Positions 50,225 to 57,609 of a stretch of 64,000 bases of DNA are shown here, piece after piece (the stretch's first letter is position 1; every line of letters begins with the position of its first letter). The notes under the pieces are model-generated. The model had not been told where the DNA came from and did no database searches. It saw nothing but the letters and a program-made list of their open reading frames with translations. The position numbers were made by a program, and so were the translations under genes. Source of the DNA: CADEDV01 sp964437415. GTDB lineage: Bacteria > Bacteroidota > Bacteroidia > Chitinophagales > Chitinophagaceae. Location of the stretch: assembly GCA_964437415.1 (NCBI GenBank), contig CAYTGN010000001.1, positions 186,001 to 250,000 of the forward strand, read 5' to 3'.

Positions 50225-50698
50225 ATGAGCGGTATCCAGTATGTAACCCAGGAAACGCTGGAGCAATTGAAGATTGAGTTACAGCGTATGAAAGGGGTAG
50301 AACGTCCGGCAGCGAGCCGGGCTATTGCAGAAGCAAGAGAAAAAGGGGATCTGAAAGAAAATGCTGAATACGATGCCGCCAAAGAGGCGCAGGGCCTCCT
50401 GGAGGCCAAAATTGCCGCATTGGAAGGGGCGCTGTCCAATGTGAGAGTGCTGGATGAGTCAAGTATTGATACAAGTAAGGTTTCCATCCTTACTAAAGTG
50501 ACGCTGACCAACCTGAGCACAAAGAAAAAAGTGACCTATCAATTGGTAAGCGAACAGGAAGCCGACCTGAAGGCAGGAAAGATATCTGTAGCATCGCCGA
50601 TAGGAAAAGGGATTCTGGGTAAACAGGCTGGTGATACTGCCGAAGTGCAGGCGCCTGCCGGTATTCTTAAATTTAAAATTGAAGAGATCACAGCATAA
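50225..50698 (+). CDS. greA: Transcription elongation factor GreA
   Basis: 157 residues, the usual GreA size. The N-terminal coiled coil carries the acidic tip in GDLKENAEYDAAKEAQ (~residue 40), with Asp and Glu that coordinate the RNA polymerase active-site magnesium; the C-terminal FKBP-like domain includes ISVASPIGKGILGKQAGD. GreA rescues backtracked polymerase by stimulating RNA cleavage. The strong Shine-Dalgarno 4 nt before the start is rare in this phylum. Confidence 0.97.
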   Translation: MSGIQYVTQETLEQLKIELQRMKGVERPAASRAIAEAREKGDLKENAEYDAAKEAQGLLEAKIAALEGALSNVRVLDESSIDTSKVSILTKVTLTNLSTKKKVTYQLVSEQEADLKAGKISVASPIGKGILGKQAGDTAEVQAPAGILKFKIEEITA

Positions 50699-50719
50699 TT
50701 GCATTGTTGTAACTTCTGT

Positions 50720-50752
50720 AAAGTCCCGGCATCAAAAGCCGGGACTTTTTTT
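50720..50752 (+). terminator. Terminator after greA
   Basis: AAGTCCCGGC (50721-50730) pairs with GCCGGGACTT (50738-50747), loop ATCAAAA, followed by a run of T. A classic intrinsic terminator. Confidence 0.92.
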
Positions 50753-50768
50753 GTTCTGTTGAAGTAAA

Positions 50769-50776
50769 TAGCTTTG
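50769..50776 (+). promoter_or_regulatory. -7 box for the HIT gene
   Basis: TAGCTTTG matches TAnnTTTG, 60 bp before the HIT ATG at 50837. A TTTG at 50750-50753 may act as the -33 box though the spacing (15 bp) is short. Confidence 0.5.
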
Positions 50777-50836
50777 CATGTGTTAACGCGGATCCGATAT
50801 CATCTACTTTCATGGTGGGCTAAAAAAACAGGCGGT

Positions 50837-51226
50837 ATGAGCATATTTTCCAAAATCATTGCAGGGGATATTCCTTCTTATAAAATTGCTGAGAATGATA
50901 AATTCTTTGCCTTTCTTGATATTTTTCCATTAAGAGAAGGTCATGTGCTGGTGGTTCCCAAAAAGGAAGTGAATAACCTGTTTGATCTGCCACAGGAATA
51001 CCTGCAGGAAATGCTGGTCTTTGCCCGGCCTATTGCCAAAGCGATTGAAAAAACATTTGATTGTAACCGTTGCGGCATTACTGTGATTGGGCTTGAAGTG
51101 CCACATGCTCATATGCACCTTATTCCGATAAATGCAGCAAATGACCTGAATTTTACACAACCTAAACTGCAAATGTCCCCCGAAAAGCTGAAGGAGGTAC
51201 AGCAGAAGATAACAGCGTTGTTGTGA
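50837..51226 (+). CDS. HIT family nucleotide hydrolase/transferase
   Basis: 129 residues starting at the ATG at 50837 (the frame continues upstream by 21 codons but over non-conserved sequence and beyond the promoter). Motifs IFSKIIAGDIPSYKIAEND near the start and the active-site histidine triad PHAHMHLIPI near residue 94 mark the HINT/HIT group that hydrolyses AMP-lysine-type adducts. Its stop touches that of the convergent ruvC. Confidence 0.93.
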   Translation: MSIFSKIIAGDIPSYKIAENDKFFAFLDIFPLREGHVLVVPKKEVNNLFDLPQEYLQEMLVFARPIAKAIEKTFDCNRCGITVIGLEVPHAHMHLIPINAANDLNFTQPKLQMSPEKLKEVQQKITALL

Positions 51227-51796
51227 TTATTTTTTTAAAATCCGTTGCGGATTTTTCCTGGCGAAGTCATCCCATCCATTGAACCCTTTGCCAGCTTTGG
51301 ATAAAACGGAATTGATCTGGAAATGATGACACATGGCAACAGCCAGTGCATCAGTGGCATCAAATGATTTTGGCTTTTCTTCTTTCAAAGCCAATAAATG
51401 GCGCAGCATTTTCCATACCTGTTCTTTATCGGCATTACCGTTGCCGGTGACAGATTGTTTCACTTTTTTGGGAGAATATTCAGTGACAGGTAAGCCGGCA
51501 CTCATCGCAGCAGCAATGGCAACTCCCTGTGCTCTTCCCAACTTGAGCATACTCTGTACATTTTTGCCAAAAAAAGGGGCTTCAATGGCAAATTCGGTGG
51601 GTCTGAATTTTCTTATCAGGTCTTCCACTTTCTGGTGAATGAGCTGCAGCCGTTCATGGTTATCTTTTTTGCCGGATAAACGCAGCGCCTGCATTTCTTT
51701 CATCTTTACAACAGTACCATTCACTTCAATGATGCCGTAGCCCATGATAAGAGTGCCCGGGTCAATACCAAGGATTATTTTGCCGTGTTTTTGCAA
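51227..51796 (-). CDS. ruvC: Holliday junction resolvase RuvC
   Basis: 189 residues from a TTG at 51796 (the frame upstream is antisense to the next gene and has no conserved sequence; no ATG fits). Catalytic acidic residues are in GIDPGTLIMGYG, AIEAPFFGKN and DATDALAVAMCHH. RuvC nicks Holliday junctions symmetrically, ending recombination. The gap to the divergent flippase-like gene is 51 bp. Confidence 0.93.
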   Translation of the reverse strand: MQKHGKIILGIDPGTLIMGYGIIEVNGTVVKMKEMQALRLSGKKDNHERLQLIHQKVEDLIRKFRPTEFAIEAPFFGKNVQSMLKLGRAQGVAIAAAMSAGLPVTEYSPKKVKQSVTGNGNADKEQVWKMLRHLLALKEEKPKSFDATDALAVAMCHHFQINSVLSKAGKGFNGWDDFARKNPQRILKK

Positions 51797-51847
51797 GAGG
51801 ACATTATTTTTACAAAACCTGTTTGTTACGACCAGGTTATTAATTAA

Positions 51848-52846
51848 ATGAAGCTTTCCAAAAATAGCAAAATCTTCATCAACTACTTTCTGGGGCCGTT
51901 GTTGTTTCTGTGGTTGTCCTGGTCTATTTACCGACAAATACAGCGACAGCCCGATATTGAAAATGCCTGGATGCGGATTAAAGCGTCTTTCAGCAGTCCT
52001 GCAGTTTGGAACCTTGTTGCCGTGCTGATGCTGATGATCGTAAACTGGGGCATCGAAGCCATCAAATGGAAGATCTCGGTTCGTTCTGTGCAACGCATAA
52101 GTTGTCTAAAAGCATTCAGGGCGGTGTTATCCGGTGTTTCATTTTCCGTGAGCACACCCAACAGGATAGGTGAGTATCTTGGAAGGATATTATATATGAA
52201 TGAGGGCAACCGTCTCAAAACGATTTCCATCACCATTGTCGGAAGCATCAGCCAGCTTATCATCACCTTGCTGATGGGGTTTATCGGGCTGCTCATTCTG
52301 CAAAACAATATTGCTGCCACACAGATTGTTTCTTCTATCTGGATGAAAGTCCTGATTTATGGAGTCCTTGCAGTACTGGTAGTTGTCATCTTGTTTTATT
52401 TCCGTTTGTCCTGGCTGATAAAATGGATTGACCGCATGCCAGGTAGTAAAAAATTCGTTTATCTCGTCAGTGCATTGAATGATTTTGATACAGCATTGTT
52501 GTTGCGGCTATTGTTCCTGTCGGCTTTTCGTTTCCTGGTGTTCATCATCCAGTATTACCTGCTTTTTCAATTATTTGATGTAACTGTTGCCTGGCCACAG
52601 GCCCTTTGGTCGGTCAGTGTTTCTTTCCTGGTGATGGCGGTGATACCCACCATTGCACTGGCTGAACTGGGTTTGCGGGGAGAAATCAGTCTTAAACTCA
52701 TCGGTTTGTTCAGCACCAATCATCTTGGTATCCTGATGACGACGATGACCATCTGGCTCATCAATCTCATCCTCCCTGCCATTGCAGGAAGTTTGCTGAT
52801 ATTGGGGATCAGGAAGATTTTTAGAAACAACAAAGACAATATTTAG
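51848..52846 (+). CDS. Lysylphosphatidylglycerol synthase TM/flippase-like protein
   Basis: 332 residues with about eight transmembrane helices and the motifs STPNRIGEYLGR (~residue 100) and ALAELGLRGEISLKLIG (~277), which define the flippase-like family (related to the MprF membrane part). It lacks the cytosolic lysyl-transferase domain of MprF. It may move a lipid across the inner membrane. Its last 4 bp overlap the convergent hydrolase gene. Confidence 0.85.
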   Translation: MKLSKNSKIFINYFLGPLLFLWLSWSIYRQIQRQPDIENAWMRIKASFSSPAVWNLVAVLMLMIVNWGIEAIKWKISVRSVQRISCLKAFRAVLSGVSFSVSTPNRIGEYLGRILYMNEGNRLKTISITIVGSISQLIITLLMGFIGLLILQNNIAATQIVSSIWMKVLIYGVLAVLVVVILFYFRLSWLIKWIDRMPGSKKFVYLVSALNDFDTALLLRLLFLSAFRFLVFIIQYYLLFQLFDVTVAWPQALWSVSVSFLVMAVIPTIALAELGLRGEISLKLIGLFSTNHLGILMTTMTIWLINLILPAIAGSLLILGIRKIFRNNKDNI

Positions 52847-53703
52847 ACCTCTTCAAGTTTAAAAAACTCTTTCGGCCTGATGCCTCTTTCTGTTTGTTGC
52901 AGGGTGCAGCATTCATGCACCGGATCATGTTCAAAGAAAAGAATATAATCTCCTTCGATAGCTTCCCGCAGAAAAGATTTTTTTTCATTCAGTGTTGTGA
53001 GAGGAAACATATCATAGGCCATCACATAAGGCAGCGGAATATGTCCCTGCGAGGGCAGCAGGTCGGCCATGTAAACAATGGTCTTGTCTTTATACCTTAT
53101 CTGCGGCAGCATCATTGCTTCGGTGTGGCCATTTACAAAGCGGACAGAGATATTGTCGGCAAAAGCGGTTTCACCCAGTTTACCATCTTCTACTGCCGCC
53201 ACTTCCACAAATTTCAGTTGCCCGCTTTCTTCAATGGGCAAAATATTCTCTTTGAGAAAGGATGCTTTTTCTCTTTCATTGGGATAAACTGCCCAGTTCC
53301 AGTGCTCCCTGTTACTCCAGAAACTGGCGTTTTTAAATGCAGGCACCAGTTTATCTCCATCCCGCATAATGCAGCCGCCACAATGATCAAAATGCAGGTG
53401 CGTCAGAAATACATCGGTAATATCATCCCGGTGAAAACCATATTTCGCCAATGATTTATCTAATGTATCATCACCATGCAAATAGTAGTGGCTGAAAAAT
53501 TTTGCGTCCTGTTTATCGCCGTTACCATTATCCACTAATATCAGCCGGTTGCCATCCTCTATTAATAAACAGCGCAGGGCCCAAGAACATAAATTATTTT
53601 CATCTGCCGGGTTGATCTTATTCCAGATACTCTTGGGTACCACGCCAAACATGGCGCCGCCATCGAGTTTGAAGTATCCTGTATTTATGCTGTATAGTTT
53701 CAT
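52843..53703 (-). CDS. MBL-fold metallo-hydrolase
   Basis: 286 residues, cytosolic. Zinc motif HLHFDHCGG (~residue 105), later ligands NGHTEAMM, YMADLLPSQGH and FFEHDPVHE. The N-terminal LCSWALRCLLIEDGNRLIL fits the lactonase-like MBL group (AHL-lactonase relatives), but substrate cannot be deduced. Confidence 0.88.
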   Translation of the reverse strand: MKLYSINTGYFKLDGGAMFGVVPKSIWNKINPADENNLCSWALRCLLIEDGNRLILVDNGNGDKQDAKFFSHYYLHGDDTLDKSLAKYGFHRDDITDVFLTHLHFDHCGGCIMRDGDKLVPAFKNASFWSNREHWNWAVYPNEREKASFLKENILPIEESGQLKFVEVAAVEDGKLGETAFADNISVRFVNGHTEAMMLPQIRYKDKTIVYMADLLPSQGHIPLPYVMAYDMFPLTTLNEKKSFLREAIEGDYILFFEHDPVHECCTLQQTERGIRPKEFFKLEEV

Positions 53704-53747
53704 AGTGAAATCATTTTTCAGTAAGGTCTAAAGTCCCTCCTGGGGAT

Positions 53748-55067
53748 TTAGGAGGCATCATTCTTTTTTATTTTAGCTGCATTGGCATAAACAAGCAATA
53801 ATAAACCGATCACAAAGAAAACAGCAAGGGCCAGTGTTGAGTTTCGTTGTGTTTTACTTAGTTCTGTAATAAAACCGAAACTGAAGATGCCAAGAACCGC
53901 AGCTATTTTTTCCGTTACATCATAAAAGCTGAAAAAAGATGCGGTATCTTTTGTTTCAGGCATCAGTTTGGAATAGGTGGAGCGGCTCAGTGACTGGATA
54001 CCTCCCATTACAAATCCTACAATTGCACCAATACCGTAAAACTCATAGATGCCACCTTTTGGAAGATAATAAGCAGTGATGCAAATGAAAATCCAAATAA
54101 TCACCAACGACATCAATGTTTTAAAGTTTCCGATTTTCGATGATAACCATGAAATAGTATAAGCCCCCGGGATTGCGATAAGCTGAATAATCAGGATCGC
54201 AATGATCAAATTATCGGTAGGTAACTCCAGTTCACCTTTGCCATACAGCGTGGCTACCAGCATCACCGTTTGCACACCCATGTTGTAAAAGAAAAAAGCA
54301 AGCAGGAATCTTTTCAGTCTTGGCATTTGCTTCACCTGGTTCCATACTTTTCGCAATTCTTTGTATCCTTTTGAAAGGATATTATGCTTCAGGTCGCCGG
54401 TGCCTGCCGGTTGCGGCTTAGGCATACGGCTCAGCGCAAATTGTCCAAAACTCCACCACCACACCCCCACCAGGAAAAACGACAAACGGAACTGGATGCT
54501 GCTGTTCTCATCACCACCAAGCAGTTCGGGTTTGAAAACAAACACAAAGCAAATTAGCTGCAACAACACACTGCCCACATAACCATAGGCAAACCCTTTG
54601 GCACTGACACGGTCCCTGTCCTCCGGCGCTGCTATTTCAGGAAGAAAAGAATTATAAAAGACCTGGCTGCCCCAGAAGCCCACACAGGCAATGATCATGG
54701 CGACCACACCCAGAACCAATGTATTTTTTTCAAAGAAATACATGGAAGCACAGGCAAGGCTGCCCATGGTGAGAAAGAAGTTCAGAAATTTTTTCTTATT
54801 GCCTTTATAATCGGCGATCGAAGACAACAGCGGCGACATCGCGGCCACAATAAGCATGGCCAGCGCTAATGCATAATTATACAGCGCAGAATTTTCAAAC
54901 TGTCTCCCGAGAAAAGTGACCGTTGTTTTGGAAATATTTTTATCATCAACAGCGATGGCTTCAAAATAAGCGGGAAAGATCGTGGAAGTGATCACCAGGT
55001 TGTAGGCTGAATTACCCCAGTCATACATAGCCCAGCCATTGATCACCCTTTTTGAAGCGGTCTGCAT
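53748..55067 (-). CDS. MFS transporter, UMF1/Atg22-like family
   Basis: 439 residues with 12 predicted membrane helices. The start NGWAMYDWGNSAYNLVITST and the FLPEIAAPEDRDRVSAKGFAYGY loop are typical of the UMF1 (Atg22-like) family. Substrates of bacterial members are mostly unknown, amino acids or sugars being suggested. Confidence 0.88.
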   Translation of the reverse strand: MQTASKRVINGWAMYDWGNSAYNLVITSTIFPAYFEAIAVDDKNISKTTVTFLGRQFENSALYNYALALAMLIVAAMSPLLSSIADYKGNKKKFLNFFLTMGSLACASMYFFEKNTLVLGVVAMIIACVGFWGSQVFYNSFLPEIAAPEDRDRVSAKGFAYGYVGSVLLQLICFVFVFKPELLGGDENSSIQFRLSFFLVGVWWWSFGQFALSRMPKPQPAGTGDLKHNILSKGYKELRKVWNQVKQMPRLKRFLLAFFFYNMGVQTVMLVATLYGKGELELPTDNLIIAILIIQLIAIPGAYTISWLSSKIGNFKTLMSLVIIWIFICITAYYLPKGGIYEFYGIGAIVGFVMGGIQSLSRSTYSKLMPETKDTASFFSFYDVTEKIAAVLGIFSFGFITELSKTQRNSTLALAVFFVIGLLLLVYANAAKIKKNDAS

Positions 55068-55118
55068 AAGCGTTGATTGAGGGCTGAAATTAGGGATAAG
55101 CCCTGAAAAAACAACTCC

Positions 55119-55940
55119 CTACTCTATCACTCCCGTCAGCAGCAGGATCAGCAAAATGATGCCCGCAACAATGCGGTAAATACCAAACACCCTGAAGCCG
55201 TAAACCTTCAGGTAATTGATGAAAAACCGGATGGCGAGAATAGCCACTACAAATGCCACCACGTTTCCGGTGATAAAAGCTGTTGTGTTTTCAGTTGATT
55301 CCGTAATGATCGCAAAGCCTTTGCGACTCATTCCTTCCGGCCCCCAGTCTTTTACAAAAATTGAATAGATGGTTGCGGCAAACATAGTGGGCACTGCGAG
55401 AAAAAAAGAAAATTCAGCAGCAAGATGACGGGTAAATTTCTGCTGCATCCCGCCAATGATGGAAGCAGCACTGCGGCTCACTCCCGGTATCATGGCAATG
55501 GTTTGCCATAGACCCACTATAAAAGCTTTGGTATAGCTCACCTGGTCGTCTGATTCCACTCCTGGGTTTTTAAAAAACTTATCAATGAACAATAGCACCA
55601 CGCCGCCCAGCAACAGCGAAATAGCCACTGTCATAGGGCTTTCCAGCATCCTGTCAATCTCATCGGAAAAGAAAAAACCCAGCGCCAGCGCAGGAATCAC
55701 ACCAATGATCAGCTTCACATAAAACTGCCAGCGGCTGAATTGAAAGAATTTTCTCCAGTACAGCACCACCACAGCGAGGATGGCGCCCAACTGGATGGAT
55801 ATCTCAAACAATTTGGTGAACTCATCTTTATGAATACCCAGCAACGTACTGGTGATGATCATATGGCCCGTAGAGGAGATAGGGAGAAATTCTGTCAGGC
55901 CTTCTACAATACCGATGATGATCGCTTCAATGATACTCAT
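55119..55940 (-). CDS. uppP: Undecaprenyl-diphosphatase
   Basis: 273 residues, about eight membrane helices. The two signature motifs are EGLTEFLPISSTGHMIIT (~residue 14) and PGVSRSAASIIGGM (~155). It dephosphorylates undecaprenyl diphosphate to recycle the lipid carrier of cell-wall synthesis and gives bacitracin tolerance. The order ftsX, DUF3098, uppP is conserved in Bacteroidota. Confidence 0.96.
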   Translation of the reverse strand: MSIIEAIIIGIVEGLTEFLPISSTGHMIITSTLLGIHKDEFTKLFEISIQLGAILAVVVLYWRKFFQFSRWQFYVKLIIGVIPALALGFFFSDEIDRMLESPMTVAISLLLGGVVLLFIDKFFKNPGVESDDQVSYTKAFIVGLWQTIAMIPGVSRSAASIIGGMQQKFTRHLAAEFSFFLAVPTMFAATIYSIFVKDWGPEGMSRKGFAIITESTENTTAFITGNVVAFVVAILAIRFFINYLKVYGFRVFGIYRIVAGIILLILLLTGVIE

Positions 55941-55944
55941 GGGG

Positions 55945-56106
55945 TTGGTTAATTAGTAAACTGGATTATTGGTTAATCGGGAAGCTGCTGTATGGGTCAG
56001 TTCAAACAAGAGAAATTTATTAAACAGTTAGCTCGTAAGTTAAAATAAAAAAAGCGGTACAGAAATGTATCGCCTCATAAACTTACTAACCAGTCAACCA
56101 ATTAAC
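55945..56106. repeat. Self-similar TTGGTTAAT repeats around uppP 5' end
   Basis: TTGGTTAAT occurs at 55945-55953 and 55969-55977, and a related inverted copy (CAACCAATTAAC) near 56096-56107. They flank the terminator at 56047-56073. The sequence looks like another intergenic repeat family, but only these copies are in view. Confidence 0.4.
56047..56073 (-). terminator. Terminator between DUF3098 and uppP
   Basis: GCGGTAC (56054-56060) / GTATCGC (56067-56073) with one mismatch, followed on the minus strand by seven T. It suggests uppP has its own promoter, or that read-through is reduced. Confidence 0.6.
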
Positions 56107-56347
56107 TATTTACTTCTTTTGGTTTTCTGAAGATTGCATAGATCTCGATCACCAGCCCGGCCAGGATAAGGATGGGGGCAATAGTGATACGGGTTTTGCT
56201 GTACACGGAACTGTCATTAAATACATTCGGATCGGTGCTTTTACCTCCTGCCATCAGGAACATGCCAATTGCGATCACCACAATGCCGATAAGCATCCAG
56301 CGGTAATTCTCCTTCTCAAACATCGTATTCGATTTCTTTTCTGCCAT
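56102..56347 (-). CDS. DUF3098 membrane protein
   Basis: 81 residues with two membrane helices (WMLIGIVVIAIGMFLMAGG and ITIAPILILAGLVIEIYAIF). The family is almost confined to Bacteroidota and lies between ftsX and uppP. Its function is unknown; position suggests a role in cell division or wall synthesis. Confidence 0.92.
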   Translation of the reverse strand: MAEKKSNTMFEKENYRWMLIGIVVIAIGMFLMAGGKSTDPNVFNDSSVYSKTRITIAPILILAGLVIEIYAIFRKPKEVNS

Positions 56348-56390
56348 TGATTATGTTTTTGTTAGGCTGTGCAATATAGGAAAAAGTTCA

Positions 56391-56435
56391 TAGTTCATGG
56401 ATAATGGTTCATAGCAAATTCTCCCCATGAACCAT
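56391..56435. repeat. Palindromic intergenic repeat ATGGTTCAT
   Basis: ATGGTTCAT (56404-56412) / ATGAACCAT (56427-56435), with an extra TTCATGG copy upstream (56394-56400). It lies in the 98-bp gap between DUF3098 and ftsX. Confidence 0.5.
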
Positions 56436-56445
56436 GAGCCTTTCT

Positions 56446-57321
56446 TTAATACAAATCATCCAGCTTCATCTTCAGGTATTTCACCACGCTACGGTGGGTG
56501 CTGAACACGGTGATGCAAACGCCCAGCAGAATGAGTCCGCCAAAGAGAAGAACCAGGCTTTTGTTGTCATGAATGGTTTTCATTTCCGGCACATACCTTT
56601 CCGCAATTATCACCAGCAGCCACACTGCTGCTACGGCAATAGCGCCGCTGATGGCCCCGTTGATGACAGCCCGGATATTCATGGGTTTGGCAATGAACCA
56701 GCGGGTGGCACCAACCATCTGCATGGTTTTTATTAAAAAGCGGTTGCTGAACATAGCCAACCGGATGGTGTTATCAATCAGAATGATCACTACAATAGCG
56801 AGGATGATGGCCACAGCCAGCAGGATGGCGCTGATGCGTCGGATGTTGGAATTGAGTTTGTCCACCAGGGCCTGCTGGTACTTCACTTCATCCACATAGG
56901 TCTGCTGCTCCAGGTCGGCTTTGATGGCCGCCAGTGTATCCACATTTACATATTCCCTTTTGAGTTTGAAGTCAATACTCGGTGGCAGCGGGTTATCGGC
57001 CAGTATCCTGTTCCAGTCTTCGTCGTTATTGTCTGCCATGAATTTTTTCTTGGCCATATCCTTGGTCACATAAGTATATTCACGGACATAAGGTTTTCCG
57101 GCAATATAATTTACCAGCGCCACACTGTCTTTCGGATTCAGATCGCCGCGGAGATATACACTGATCTCCACACTTTCCTGGAAATGTTTACCCAGCTTGT
57201 TGGCATTGATCACCAGCCAGCCGATAATTCCCAGCAGGAACAGCACCAGCGTAACACCAAGAATGGACATGAAATAGGAGGGTTTGCCACGTTTGATAGA
57301 AGCTTTTCCGGATTGAGCCAT
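56446..57321 (-). CDS. ftsX: Cell division permease-like protein FtsX
   Basis: 291 residues from the ATG at 57321; eleven codons upstream were rejected because they overlap the leader. Four membrane helices: one after the N-terminus (ILGVTLVLFLLGIIGWLV), then a periplasmic loop with the FtsX extracellular pattern (EISVYLRGDL), and three C-terminal helices with MQMVGATRWFI. With FtsE it activates peptidoglycan hydrolases during division. A -7 box TATTTTTG lies at 57359-57352. Confidence 0.93.
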   Translation of the reverse strand: MAQSGKASIKRGKPSYFMSILGVTLVLFLLGIIGWLVINANKLGKHFQESVEISVYLRGDLNPKDSVALVNYIAGKPYVREYTYVTKDMAKKKFMADNNDEDWNRILADNPLPPSIDFKLKREYVNVDTLAAIKADLEQQTYVDEVKYQQALVDKLNSNIRRISAILLAVAIILAIVVIILIDNTIRLAMFSNRFLIKTMQMVGATRWFIAKPMNIRAVINGAISGAIAVAAVWLLVIIAERYVPEMKTIHDNKSLVLLFGGLILLGVCITVFSTHRSVVKYLKMKLDDLY

Positions 57322-57351
57322 AGCATTGAATTTTGAATTTAACAGGCAGCG

Positions 57352-57359
57352 CAAAAATA
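57352..57359 (-). promoter_or_regulatory. -7 box for ftsX
   Basis: Minus-strand TATTTTTG, an exact TAnnTTTG match, 31 nt before the ftsX ATG. It lies back to back with the leuS box at 57383. Confidence 0.5.
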
Positions 57360-57382
57360 GCGGATTTAGGCCTCCAAATCAG

Positions 57383-57390
57383 TATTTTTG
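57383..57390 (+). promoter_or_regulatory. -7 box for leuS
   Basis: TATTTTTG matches TAnnTTTG. A long leader of about 210 nt would result. The leader holds the small palindrome TCCCGA / TCGGGA (57396-57412) but no known aminoacylation sensor (T-box) was seen. Confidence 0.5.
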
Positions 57391-57395
57391 CGACC

Positions 57396-57412
57396 TCCCG
57401 AAAGCATCGGGA
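57396..57412. repeat. TCCCGA/TCGGGA palindrome in leuS leader
   Basis: TCCCGA (57396-57401) and TCGGGA (57407-57412), loop AAGCA. Just after the leuS -7 box; may be part of a dispersed repeat or mRNA leader hairpin. Confidence 0.35.
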
Positions 57413-57609
57413 CAAGGTAAACGATTGCTGCCCGGTCATATTGCCAGCAGGGATAAAAGAGAATTGTTAAAGAATTAACGGGATGCCGGCTTCAGTAATT
57501 CTGCTGATCGTTCCTTGCGACGCTCCTTTTATCGTTCGGTTCACTGCTGAGCATTAAAAATGACAAGAAGAGAATTACATACTTAAAACAACAAATTATA
57601 AGCCGTTCG

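Noticed and set aside
51797..52093. N-terminal extension of ruvC
   Set aside because: This part is antisense to the flippase-like gene and not conserved in RuvC.
57397..57609. T-box or other riboswitch in the leuS leader
   Set aside because: No T-box consensus or other known riboswitch motif was found, and T-boxes are not typical of this phylum.
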